A stretch of DNA of 17,935 nt from Stramenopiles sp. TOSAG23-2 (taxonomy: Eukaryota; Sar): positions 1-17,935 of the forward strand of contig LT649618.1 in assembly GCA_900128395.1 (NCBI GenBank), read 5' to 3'. Both the position numbers and the translations under genes were made by a program. Shown piece by piece: positions 7,355 through 16,660 of the stretch (position 1 is its first letter; every line of letters begins with the position of its first letter). The notes beneath the pieces are model-generated. The model made no database searches. It had not been told where the DNA came from and was given only the letters and a program-made list of their open reading frames with translations.

Positions 7355-9595
7355 TTACTTCAATTTCATTTGCGTCGTCACATATTTATGTTCACATAAT
7401 TTTACAATATCAGGTCGAAATTGTTGATCATGTACTAAACATTGCGTGATGAAATCTTTTGCTTCTGCACTGATTTTATATTTATGCCGTGTTGGAAATT
7501 CAACAGTATGTGCATGTAAAATAATATTTTGACGAATAATATTTTCTTGACTTTGACCTTCCCCAAATGGGCGTTTACCATACAACATTTGGTAATACAT
7601 ACAACCAATGGACCATGTATCAACTTTTGAGGAAATTTTTGGTGCTGGTATACCAGGTCCACGTACAAACGTTTCAGGTGGTAAATACCAATAAGTACCA
7701 GCTCCTTGCGATGTCAATTCCATACTTGTACCGTCATTTTGTTCATCTAATATTTTACTCAATCCAAAATCAGTAATTTTCGCCGTTCCATTTTTATCAA
7801 ATAATATATTTCCAGGCTTTAAATCATAATGTATGATTTTCTGCTTGCCTGTATTTAAATATTTTAATCCACATAATATTTGCAATAAAATACTACGTGC
7901 TTCTTTTTCTTGCAAACATTTTTCTGTCTTTAAACGATAATCTAAATCTTCCCCATCGCAATATTCCAAAACCGTGGCAAACTTTTTATCATCAATTAAA
8001 AATACATCAAATTGTTTCACAATATATTTATTTTGTAATTCTTTTTGAATTTCACATTCCCTTGAAGCATGTTTGACATAATTCGATCGTTTATTTTCAG
8101 ACCACGATTCGCTTAATTGATGGATCTTAATCGCTTTGTAACAATAACTAATTAAATCATAGCATTTCCACACTTCACTGAAACCACCTTTGCCAAGTAA
8201 ACATGTTAATTGGTAACGATCATTTAAACATGGTAAATGGCAGAAACGACTGCCATCTTCATCCATAATACGTTTGCATTGTTTTTGATACCTTGCTTTC
8301 ATTCCTTCTACACGATCAACTTCACCATTCATTTTGCTTTCTTGTTGCTTTAAAGTTGCAACTTCCACTGCAATTGCTTCCTCTGCTACTATGATATCAA
8401 TAGCATCTAAATTCATATTGACTGGACGTGGTGGTGCCATCATATTGTTGTTCCTATTATTTTGTTGATTGTTGTTATTTGTATTTGAAAGCAATAAATT
8501 ATCACTATTGTTGCTATTACTACCATTTGGCGAAGAAGAAGAAGATGTTCGTTTTCCACCATTTTTTGCTAATTTCAGTCTTGCAGCTTTACATCGTTTC
8601 GAAATTTCTTTCTTACGTTTATCGGCTTTTTCTTTCTCTGCACTGACTTCTTTTAATTTGTTCTTCGTATCGACAATTAATGCACCATCTTCCCAAAAAT
8701 GACGTACTTGAAGGCCTGTACTAGATGGGACGTAACGACCATATTTAAATGAATCAGCAGCTAATTGTCTCCTAGCTTCTTTTTTAGCATCTAATGCAGC
8801 GTTGCGTATGACAACTTGCAACGCTTCAGCAGCATCTTTTGTTCTTTTCATAATTTTCATATCTGCAGTTGCTAATTTTTCTTTTAAATGTTTAATATGT
8901 TCCCCAGCTTGTTTTAATTCAGATTGTTGCTTACCATTTGCCTCTGTGATTTGAGATCCTTGATTATGTAATCTGTTTCTAAGCTCTAAAATAGTTGCTT
9001 GGCATGTTTTTAAATTGCTTTCAGATTGTTTCAATTTCTTTTCCAATTCTTTTTGTGCACTAGTACCTCTTTTTTTCTGACTACTACTATTATTATTATT
9101 ATTTGTATTTTTTTTCTTACCACCCGAATTTGTATTTCTACGCATAAAAAATTTATTATGATTTGGTGGTGTAATATTTTTTGTTTGTTTCTTATTGCTA
9201 TTGCTATTTTTACTTGTTGTTTTTCTGGATGAATTGTTTGTACGCTGTTTTTTATTGCTATTGCTATTACTTGATGTAAAAATTGATCCTGCAGATTGAT
9301 TGTTGTTGTTGTTGATATTGCTTTTACGTTTATTACTATTATTTGAAATGCTTTTATTTGAAGGTGTATTACTATCTCTTGATTGTTCCATAGTTAAATC
9401 AATAGTTCCTTTATTACTATTATCACTATCGGTATTTGAACTGAAACTATTACTATTATTAAAAGAAGGTGTTGTAAATCCATTATCAAATCCTTCTCTT
9501 GAATCAGCACCATAACCACCACCAGTCATTCTACGATGTAATTTTTGATATTGTTCTGCACTTAATTTATTACGTATTTTATCTAAACCTTCCAT
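7355..9595 (-). CDS. TLK: Tousled-like serine/threonine protein kinase
   Basis: 746 residues. The N-terminal 170 are Asn/Ser/Lys-rich and disordered. Heptad-like charged coiled-coil segments follow (about 178-260, 310-350 and 400-440), as expected for TLK oligomerisation. The kinase domain runs about 462-740: glycine loop GKGGFSEV (468-475), Lys490 in KAIK, catalytic loop HYDLKPGN with Asp591, DFG at 609-611, then LTSQGAGTYWYLPPE. The HYD in place of HRD, GGFSEV, and SQGAGTYWYLPPE together are diagnostic of Tousled-like kinases, which phosphorylate the histone chaperone Asf1 and act in chromatin assembly during S phase. All catalytic residues are present, so it should be active in the nucleus. 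No intron is needed. Divergent from the GH36 gene across about 1 kb. Confidence 0.95.
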   Translation of the reverse strand: MEGLDKIRNKLSAEQYQKLHRRMTGGGYGADSREGFDNGFTTPSFNNSNSFSSNTDSDNSNKGTIDLTMEQSRDSNTPSNKSISNNSNKRKSNINNNNNQSAGSIFTSSNSNSNKKQRTNNSSRKTTSKNSNSNKKQTKNITPPNHNKFFMRRNTNSGGKKKNTNNNNNSSSQKKRGTSAQKELEKKLKQSESNLKTCQATILELRNRLHNQGSQITEANGKQQSELKQAGEHIKHLKEKLATADMKIMKRTKDAAEALQVVIRNAALDAKKEARRQLAADSFKYGRYVPSSTGLQVRHFWEDGALIVDTKNKLKEVSAEKEKADKRKKEISKRCKAARLKLAKNGGKRTSSSSSPNGSNSNNSDNLLLSNTNNNNQQNNRNNNMMAPPRPVNMNLDAIDIIVAEEAIAVEVATLKQQESKMNGEVDRVEGMKARYQKQCKRIMDEDGSRFCHLPCLNDRYQLTCLLGKGGFSEVWKCYDLISYCYKAIKIHQLSESWSENKRSNYVKHASRECEIQKELQNKYIVKQFDVFLIDDKKFATVLEYCDGEDLDYRLKTEKCLQEKEARSILLQILCGLKYLNTGKQKIIHYDLKPGNILFDKNGTAKITDFGLSKILDEQNDGTSMELTSQGAGTYWYLPPETFVRGPGIPAPKISSKVDTWSIGCMYYQMLYGKRPFGEGQSQENIIRQNIILHAHTVEFPTRHKYKISAEAKDFITQCLVHDQQFRPDIVKLCEHKYVTTQMKLK

Positions 9596-10639
9596 AATGA
9601 TATAATACTAATTATAAAGTTTCAAAAATAATAATAATAATAAATATATTTGTAATGATATAATAGTTGGTAAAAATCGATTTACGGGTTTAGGGTTTGA
9701 ATATATGTGTGTGTATATATATATAGATTGGTTGACGATGGATGAGTAGATATCGTCTAGGTTGTTTCTTTTCTTAATCAGTTGTTGTTGTAAACATATA
9801 CCTTGCTTGTCCTTTCACGAACTATACAATATATATATATATACAGATTCAAATCTTTATTATTTTTATTATTTTAGAGGTAGTTTTTTGTTGCTGCTGT
9901 GTGCTGGATAATCATAATAATAGCTCTAAATGTTTGCCAGTTTGCGGAGATTTATTAATAGAAAAGAAGAAGAATAGAAAAAATAGAAAACAACAATATC
10001 CAAAAAATATTACAATAGATCTACGTAGTATACGCGCTCTCGTAGTCAAAAACAAATAACAACTAACGTAGAATTGCCACGCATCATTAATGAAATTAAA
10101 ATATAGTGAAATCGGATACGGAAATATGCAAAATCTCTATCGAAAATCGTGGGTCGAAAATCGAGAGTACATTATTTTTTGAGTTTTGAGTTTTGAGATT
10201 TTGTTGCTTTTCCGATTGAGTATTTTGTTTAGTATTCTAATTTCTCTTTTAAGTACAAATTACACTCCTTTGAATAATTTTGGATTTTTGAAATTTTGTA
10301 ACGTGATGATGCTAAGCACGTTGCCTAATGCAGACCAAAAAATATTTAATAATGCTTCTCTCTTCAACTTAAACTGTGTGTATATCCTACATTTTCCATT
10401 TCTATTCGTATTATATATTATTCTATTCGGAAAAAAGATAGATAGAGAAACATTGTGGAATAATAGAACATTCATTTATTGACAACGTAGGTCTACTCTT
10501 CAATATTTTTCCACCATCAAAGAAAAAAAAAAATTTTCCTTTTCCCATCATTATTACAAAAATTAACCGTCATTATTAATATTATTAATAGATTTTAGAC
10601 ATATATACACACACACACAACGACAATAATAGAAAACTA
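9596..10639. other. Divergent promoter region between TLK and GH36 genes
   Basis: About 1 kb without a credible gene; the one open frame of about 98 codons (10186-10482) is Phe/Ile/Leu-rich and unsupported. It contains a telomere-like GGGTTTAGGGTTT (9686-9698), several TA microsatellites, the direct repeats ATCGAAAATCG...TCGAAAATCG (about 10138-10164) and GAGTTTTGAGTTTTGAG (about 10181-10197), and an AC repeat just before the GH36 start. Confidence 0.6.
9686..9698. promoter_or_regulatory. Telo-box-like GGGTTTAGGGTTT upstream of the kinase gene
   Basis: It lies about 90 bp upstream of the TLK start codon. On the kinase-sense strand it reads AAACCCTAAACCC, the telo-box core known from plant promoters of proliferation-linked genes. 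Only about two units are present, so it is not a telomere. Function here is inferred by analogy. Confidence 0.3.
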
Positions 10640-13381
10640 ATGTCTACCGCGTCAGCTGAAGCTGCAAAAGCTGCTGCGGAATTATATTACAACAATTTTA
10701 TAGAAGAATATGCTATTTATTTCACCGTACCAGTAGCTATTTTAGTCATCTTAATAACAACGTTTGTTTATGGATTTAGAGTAAATATTTTAGATTACAT
10801 CCTCTATTTTTTTCAAGATTTATATTCAATAATATTTATATTTAAAAGTAATAATAATAAGAAGAAGAAGACGGGGGACATAAATTTAAGAAAAGCTTTG
10901 CCAATAGCTAATTTAAGATTTGATTATTTAACATCAAAATTGTTAATAAGTGGGATTGGAAAAGAACCTTTAAGCGTTGATATCGTTTGCAAATATGAAT
11001 TACCTGCACCAACTTGGTATTCTAGGAATCAACAATATGATTGTAGATTATCAACAAGTAAAAATGTGATACAAATGCAACAAAATAAAGGATGTGTATT
11101 TAGCGATGCTAATGTTAAAATTACTATTGAATTTGCACGTATATTTTGCAGTAAAACTAGCAATGGGCTGCATATTTTCCCAACATTAACAACATTAACA
11201 GATAGAACCGTGCGATTAATTGGTATCAGTTTTGAAGTTGATTTAAAACCTTCGATGCCATATAGATTATCAAAATCAAAAATGTTTATAAATGGTTTTC
11301 AAAGTTGGTCTCCAACTGGATCGGTTTCATGCGCAAGTCGTATGTCATATACATTATTAGGTTTACCTATCGTTAGCAGACCGGTAGCTGGCATGATAAG
11401 AAATGTCGATTCCGAATATTGGGGTCGTGGGGATGGTTTAACATCACAACATATGACGGCATTTCAAAGCACTGATTCAAAGGATAGTATTTTATGGGGA
11501 TTTACAAAACAAACTACTGCTATTGGTGAGTTTTTCTTCCATCGAAATACGAAGAAATTAACATGTACGTTAGATTATGAAAAAACATTGTTTTCCACTG
11601 ATATTGGAATGAAAGGCTTAGTTGAAGTCAAAGTCGAACCATTACTTGTTATGTTTGGTGCAATTGATTTTTTATTAGAGACATGGGCTACTGAATGTGC
11701 GCCGACAAATTACCATAGAAAATTAAGTGATGTGAAAACATCTGTTGGATGGTGTTCATGGTATAAATTTTATGATAAAGTATCGCAAGTTGATATCACT
11801 AGAAATGCAAATTTTATAGCGGATGAGGAAAAAATGAAAGATATAGATTGCCGTGTCGTACAATTAGATGATGGTTTTCAAAGTCATATTGGGGATTGGT
11901 TAACCGTCAATCGAAAATTTCCAGATGGATTGCCAGGTGTTGCACGTCAAATTAAAAAGAAAGGAATGGCAGCTGGAATATGGCTAGCACCATTTTTAGC
12001 TGGACATGGCAGTGTCTTATTTCGTGATCGTCCAGAATGGTTTGTGAAAGATCAATTGACTGGTAGTCCTTTAATTGCGCATTTAAATCCAGATTGGGGT
12101 AGTGATTTTATTTGCTACTCGCTAGATACGACAAATCCACAAGTACAATCATGGTTGAAACATATATTTTCAACACTAGTAGCATATGGTTTTACTTATT
12201 TTAAAATTGATTTTCTAGTTGCCGGTATACGACGTGGAAATCGTTATGATCGATACAGTAGCAGGGCGGAGGCATATCGAAAAGGATTAGATATTATTCG
12301 AAAAGCAATTGGTCCAGATTGCTATTTAGTTGGTTGTGGTGCGCCGTTAGGACCATCGATTGGATATTTTGATGCAATGCGCGTATCAAGTGATACAAAT
12401 GCAGAATGGGATGAAATGTTTCTTCAGAAAATATTAGGTGCTGGGGACGGCCCGCCATGTTTAAGAAATGCATTGCATTTTTCCATCACCCGTAGCTTTT
12501 TACATCGTAAATGGTGGTTAAATGATCCAGATTGTGTCTTATTACCAGGTACTGGTTTAACTAATGAAGAGATGATTTTACAATTAACAGTAATATGCAT
12601 GAGTAGTGGTGTAGTTGTCATATCAGAAGATATGCCATCATTAGATTTAGATAAAATTTCACTTTTGAAACGAATATTACCGACTAGTCAATTAGTAAGT
12701 GGGCAACCACGCAACGTGTTGTTACATCGATTTCCAACATTATATGTATGTAGTGGATGCGATCCATCACAACGTAGTTCATTATTTGCATTTATAAATT
12801 GGAAAAATTATGACGTTACTATTGATACGAAAATAGATTTAGAAGATGAATTGCAATATTTATCATCGAATAGGAACGAAAAAAATGCGAATAACAAAGA
12901 GGTAGTTCATGAAAGTAATAATAAACAAGATGATGTGTTTTCAAATTTTTTCTTTTTTGATTTTTGGCAAGAAAGACCATTGCGTGATGATTTAATACTG
13001 TTGATGAAACCACATAGTAGCCGTGCATTGGTTGCAACTAGGTTTGATGATGGTCAAGATCCAAAACTGATTGGTAATTCTTTCCATTTAATTGCTATGG
13101 TAGATGGTAGAATATCAGGGCAAATGGATTTAAAGAATAATTATTTTATCGTCAATGTTAGAGATGTAGCCTGTGAAGTTGGTAAATTATGGGTAGCGAT
13201 GCCAACAAACGTAGTGACAGATTTAAACACTGAAAATAATATAAAAAGTAATGTTATTGTAAATGTTACATCTACGAATGATTTAAAATCACATAAAAAT
13301 TGGTCTGTAATGGAATTTTCAGTAGATGCGACAAAGATTGATGGTGATGATGGACAATGGTATATAAAGATTCAATTTTAG
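10640..13381 (+). CDS. Membrane-anchored GH36 alpha-galactosidase / raffinose-synthase-like protein
   Basis: 913 residues. A transmembrane segment (about 26-46) is followed by a second hydrophobic stretch (50-68) and a short Lys-rich region, suggesting an N-terminal anchor; orientation is uncertain. A beta-rich N-domain contains FINGFQSWSPTG. The GH36 (beta/alpha)8 catalytic barrel follows: SVGWCSWYKFY from residue 368, LDDGFQ with Asp410/Asp411, and FTYFKIDF with the expected nucleophile Asp524. It then has DAMRVSSD with the expected acid/base Asp585. Both catalytic Asp residues are present. The family hydrolyses or transfers alpha-galactosyl groups on raffinose-type sugars, glycolipids or glycans. 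An Asn/Lys-rich insert lies near residues 750-770, and the C-terminus is beta-rich. The substrate cannot be read from sequence. Single exon, stop TAG, convergent with the bicupin gene. Confidence 0.9.
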   Translation: MSTASAEAAKAAAELYYNNFIEEYAIYFTVPVAILVILITTFVYGFRVNILDYILYFFQDLYSIIFIFKSNNNKKKKTGDINLRKALPIANLRFDYLTSKLLISGIGKEPLSVDIVCKYELPAPTWYSRNQQYDCRLSTSKNVIQMQQNKGCVFSDANVKITIEFARIFCSKTSNGLHIFPTLTTLTDRTVRLIGISFEVDLKPSMPYRLSKSKMFINGFQSWSPTGSVSCASRMSYTLLGLPIVSRPVAGMIRNVDSEYWGRGDGLTSQHMTAFQSTDSKDSILWGFTKQTTAIGEFFFHRNTKKLTCTLDYEKTLFSTDIGMKGLVEVKVEPLLVMFGAIDFLLETWATECAPTNYHRKLSDVKTSVGWCSWYKFYDKVSQVDITRNANFIADEEKMKDIDCRVVQLDDGFQSHIGDWLTVNRKFPDGLPGVARQIKKKGMAAGIWLAPFLAGHGSVLFRDRPEWFVKDQLTGSPLIAHLNPDWGSDFICYSLDTTNPQVQSWLKHIFSTLVAYGFTYFKIDFLVAGIRRGNRYDRYSSRAEAYRKGLDIIRKAIGPDCYLVGCGAPLGPSIGYFDAMRVSSDTNAEWDEMFLQKILGAGDGPPCLRNALHFSITRSFLHRKWWLNDPDCVLLPGTGLTNEEMILQLTVICMSSGVVVISEDMPSLDLDKISLLKRILPTSQLVSGQPRNVLLHRFPTLYVCSGCDPSQRSSLFAFINWKNYDVTIDTKIDLEDELQYLSSNRNEKNANNKEVVHESNNKQDDVFSNFFFFDFWQERPLRDDLILLMKPHSSRALVATRFDDGQDPKLIGNSFHLIAMVDGRISGQMDLKNNYFIVNVRDVACEVGKLWVAMPTNVVTDLNTENNIKSNVIVNVTSTNDLKSHKNWSVMEFSVDATKIDGDDGQWYIKIQF

Positions 13382-13744
13382 AAGAAGTATAATAATACAA
13401 TTAGAGAGAGTAAAGAGGGGAGAGAAAGAATATAGTGTTATCATATATATAGAGAGTGAGAGAATTAATTTTCCAAAAGCAAGGAGAGATAAGAGAGAGG
13501 TATAGAGGGGGGAGAGATAGAGAGAAAAAGAGATTATTTACCAGGTATATATTAAATAAAAACGATTTTTTTAAAATAGAGAGAGATATTTTCCAGAAAA
13601 GATTTTTTAAAATTATTTTTTTATGTTTTCAAAAAAATAAAACACCATACATGTACCCACATACTGCTGTGTATTATTTTTATAAACACTCTAAAACTCT
13701 CTAAGATCCTTTAAATCCTTGTTTCCTCCTCTCTCTCTCTCTCT
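13382..13744. other. Convergent 3' region with polypurine (GA) and CT tracts
   Basis: The plus strand is strongly purine-rich over about 13400-13530 (GAGAGAG, GGGGAGAG words) and a CT run lies at 13726-13745, directly beside the bicupin stop codon. Both flanking genes therefore have GA-rich RNA just after their stops. The low-complexity open frame at 13456-13704 has no sign of being a gene. Confidence 0.6.
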
Positions 13745-14518
13745 TTACAACTTAGATGGTGCTTTCTTACACTCAATTAATATACAACGTAATTCATCTT
13801 TTCCTACATTTAATGCATGGCCAGCAGTTTCAACATCTTTGCCTGTTGAATAATATGTAGTCCCTTTATGACGAGGATTACCTAAATTACGAGAAGCATG
13901 TTGTTCTGGTGAAACTGCTTCGATTTTATACAATTCTTCAAGACTCATTGTTCCATCTCTAGTACCACGTACATCCATATGAAATACTTGTTGTGATGCT
14001 TTATCAATTGCTACTTTTCCACTTAAACCTGATGGTACACGTTGATCCCAAATTTTAACTTCAGTATTTTCATACAAGACAGCTGAAGATGCTCCCCAAC
14101 CTTTTGGCAATGGTTCAGGGATTATTTTTTTATTCATATTATTTTTAATATTCGTATTTTTCAATTCAACTAAATAAAATAATATACCTACATTTCCTTT
14201 TTTATTTGATGCTACTTCTGTGAAACCTTGTTTGACATAGACAATAGGACCAGTTGTTTTTTTCGTTAAACCTTTTGCAAATGCTAACCAATAATCATAA
14301 TCGTGCGTATGCAATGGCCCATCCATATGTTTGAGCAAACGATTTTCCCAAATATTTACTTCATCATCTTGATATAATAATGCAGTTGCAACTGGTAATC
14401 CACTGGATGAAGCTGGTGTTGGATATGTCTCATTATTTGATTGTATAGGAGTTTTATGATTTGGTTCAAACGGTGCCGGTTGTGGTAACTTTAAATTTAT
14501 TTCTGTTGAGGAGGACAT
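13745..14518 (-). CDS. Two-repeat cupin-like protein with C-terminal peroxisomal signal SKL
   Basis: 257 residues; ATG at 14518, TAA at 13745. It has two related cupin-like units. Repeat 1 (about 43-120) runs ATALLYQDDEVNIWENRL, then GPLHTHDYDYW, then GILFYLVELKN. Repeat 2 (about 144-250) runs SAVLYENTEVKIWDQRV, then HMDVRGTRDG, then NVGKDELRCILIECK. These are the strand patterns of small RmlC-like cupins. Repeat 1 keeps an HTHD motif that could bind metal; repeat 2 has lost the paired histidines. The last residues are KKAPSKL, a canonical PTS1, so the protein is predicted to be imported into peroxisomes. The N-terminal 40 residues are Pro/Asn/Ser-rich. The substrate is unknown. It is divergently transcribed from the thioesterase-like gene, which also ends in SKL. 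Confidence 0.85.
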   Translation of the reverse strand: MSSSTEINLKLPQPAPFEPNHKTPIQSNNETYPTPASSSGLPVATALLYQDDEVNIWENRLLKHMDGPLHTHDYDYWLAFAKGLTKKTTGPIVYVKQGFTEVASNKKGNVGILFYLVELKNTNIKNNMNKKIIPEPLPKGWGASSAVLYENTEVKIWDQRVPSGLSGKVAIDKASQQVFHMDVRGTRDGTMSLEELYKIEAVSPEQHASRNLGNPRHKGTTYYSTGKDVETAGHALNVGKDELRCILIECKKAPSKL

Positions 14519-14877
14519 TTTTTGGGTTTGATTTAGATAGTATTTTATAGATCACAAATAGTTATTTTGTAGTTTTTGAATGTGAATGCCAATTGTATAT
14601 ACTGTAGCTATATTGCAATAACTATTTATTATATTATATAATATACAGCAGTTACAGTACCTGGTATCTTTCTTCTTTATATCTTCTTCTTACTGGTGGT
14701 GTGGTTATATGGTGGTGGTAATAAAAGCTATATTATTTGGTAAGACGGACGACAAAAATATTGAATTATACATATTAAAATTATCACAAAGAAGACCTGT
14801 GTGAGATCCCAGAGATGGCCAAATAGAAAAAATGGTATTATACACAAATTATATGAATATCAGAAAAGGATATAATA
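14519..14877. promoter_or_regulatory. Shared 359-bp divergent promoter region of two SKL-tagged genes
   Basis: The start codons of the bicupin (14518, minus) and the thioesterase-like gene (14878, plus) face away from each other across this region. It is AT-rich with a GGTGGTGTGG/GGTGGTGG patch near 14695-14720 and no internal gene. The spacing allows a bidirectional promoter. No specific factor site could be recognised. Confidence 0.45.
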
Positions 14878-16517
14878 ATGAATAAATCACAAGTAGAATA
14901 TCAAATACCGCCAATACATTGGCCAAAAACGGATCAATATTTAAATACATTTTTAAAGAATGAGCAATATGTACAACATAATTCTCCTATGTTTACCCCG
15001 AGGTTAAGCATTGATTTAAAAGATACGGAAGAATATTCCTATTCAAGGGTTTTGCCAAAATATATAATAAGAGGATTTAAATATAAAACGAAGGATCCAT
15101 CAGAATTAAAATCAACGTTTGGATTGGTATATTTTACTTCAAGATGTACTGGTGCGCCAGGTCTTGTTCAAGGTGGTGCACTTTCAACAGTTGTTGATAC
15201 AGTAGGTGGTGACCTAGCAATTTCATCAAATAATTCATCTAATTTATATTTTACACGTAAAATTACAATATTATTTACAAAATTTGTACGGTTGGAAACC
15301 GTTGTTCAGTTTGATTGTACATTTATGACTCCACCGCCTAGTAATTCACGTGAAAATGATGTGTTTGTAAATGTAAAATTGTCTGATATAGATACTGGTA
15401 AACTATTAGTTGATTGTATATGTAATATGGCAAAAGCTGGACCAAATCCTGAAACATTTTTACAAGCTTTTGAGGATATAAAAAAAATTGGATGGGAAGA
15501 AACATGGAAGAAACAACCACAAGTTGTTATTATTCCAAATAATATGAAAGGATTTTGGGGGGAAAAAGCAATTAATGATTGTGAAAAATTAATAAATCTT
15601 GCACCAGTTGAATTAAATTTAGTTGATATGAAACGTGATTTCCCTGTAATGAATAATAATGCTTCACGTACAGAAACTATTTATAACAATCCACCAAATC
15701 AAATATTTTGGGATTTTTCACCAACTACGGTAAGTTTATTAGTAGATGATAGAAGGAATTTTATTGTTTTTTTTTTCTTTCTTCCCTTATATATATTATC
15801 TGTACTATTATTAATTTATATGGAGAGGGTAGTTCTCGCTAACATGCACACACACACGCATATATATATACCCTATTATATACACAGACACCATATATTG
15901 ATTTGGAAGATTCAAGTCTTTTGTCAGAATTAATGAAACATCCACCAAAAATACGTAGAAAAACGTTTTGGCGTACAGTTGCTAGTAAGAAAAAAAATAT
16001 TAAATTACTAGCTGGTATTTTTGTTTTTTCTAGTTTATGTAAAGGTCCTCCTGGAAGAGCTCATGGTGGTTCTGTTGCAACTGCATTTGATGATGCACAA
16101 GGTGCATTGGTTGTAAGAGAAAGAGGTTTCATGCCATCTCATAATACAATTGAATTAATTATCGAATATAAAGGTGCAACACCATTAAAGGAAAATATGG
16201 TCATGGTTGCAAGAATGGTAGATTTTGATGATCGTGAATGTAGTACTGAAGCAATTTTATTACCAGCAACAATTTTTTTCCAATTAAAGAATCCATTTGA
16301 AGATATATGGGTAAAAAAAATTAAAATAAGTGCACGAAGTACTGCAAAATGGAAACGTCCAAAAGCAAGTTCAGTAGGATTAGATAAGATATTAGATTAT
16401 GATGAAGCATATGAATTGTTTAAAAATGCTTCGCTAGACGAGTTTCAAAAACAATCAACAACAGGGAAACAATGGGGGGGGGGGGAGGAGGAGAAGAGTA
16501 GTGGTAGTAAATTGTGA
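14878..16517 (+). CDS. Double hot-dog (PaaI/THEM4-type) acyl-CoA thioesterase-like protein with peroxisomal signal SKL
   Basis: Two exons, 14878-15729 and 15888-16517, joined in phase 0, give 493 residues. Hot-dog domain 1 (about 78-190) has the motif VQGGALSTVVD. Hot-dog domain 2 (about 322-425) has AHGGSVATAFD. Both resemble the HGG...D active-site helix of PaaI/THEM4-type 4HBT thioesterases. Domain 2 keeps His343-Gly-Gly and Asp352. Domain 1 has Gln98 in place of His but keeps Asp107. The likely reaction is hydrolysis of acyl-CoA to free acid and CoA. The protein ends SSGSKL, a canonical PTS1, so peroxisomal matrix location is predicted. That ending follows a 12-G run whose length fixes the frame. 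Without splicing the first frame continues to 15933, losing domain 2 and SKL. Confidence 0.85.
15730..15887 (+). other. Predicted 158-nt intron in the thioesterase-like gene
   Basis: The donor is ACG|GTAAGT, the acceptor ACACAG|ACA, and CTAAC (a branch-point-like word) lies near 15838, with a T-rich tract inside. It falls between codons and joins the two hot-dog halves in frame. The frame entering from exon 1 has no stop inside the intron and would encode a Phe/Leu-rich hydrophobic stretch. Confidence 0.85.
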
Positions 16518-16540
16518 GAAAAAAATCTAAAGAAAAATCT

Positions 16541-16617
16541 TGGGGAAAAAAACAAAAAAAATTTAATGATATACATCAGAAAATCATAAATGATACGAAG
16601 CTTCGTAATATATAATT
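16541..16617. repeat. 77-bp perfect direct repeat, copy 1
   Basis: The copy starts TGGGGAAAAAAACAAAAAAA, contains the perfect palindrome TACGAAGCTTCGTA (16594-16607) and ends TATATAATT. It is identical to 16661-16737, 120 bp downstream, and lies just after the thioesterase-like stop codon. Confidence 0.9.
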
Positions 16618-16660
16618 GGTCCTTAAACTAAAATTTCAAGAAAATGCATCAAAAAGTTTG

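Noticed and set aside
9686-9698. Interstitial telomere
   Set aside because: Only about two TTTAGGG-type units are present, too few for a telomere relic.
10186-10482. 98-codon plus-strand open frame in the TLK/GH36 intergenic region
   Set aside because: The translation is Phe/Ile/Leu/Asn-rich without domain or codon bias, and the start used is weak. It looks like chance opening in T-rich DNA.
13456-13704. 82-codon open frame in the polypurine region
   Set aside because: The Arg/Glu/Lys-rich N-terminal part is a direct translation of GA repeats and the rest is A/T-rich. No signs of a gene.
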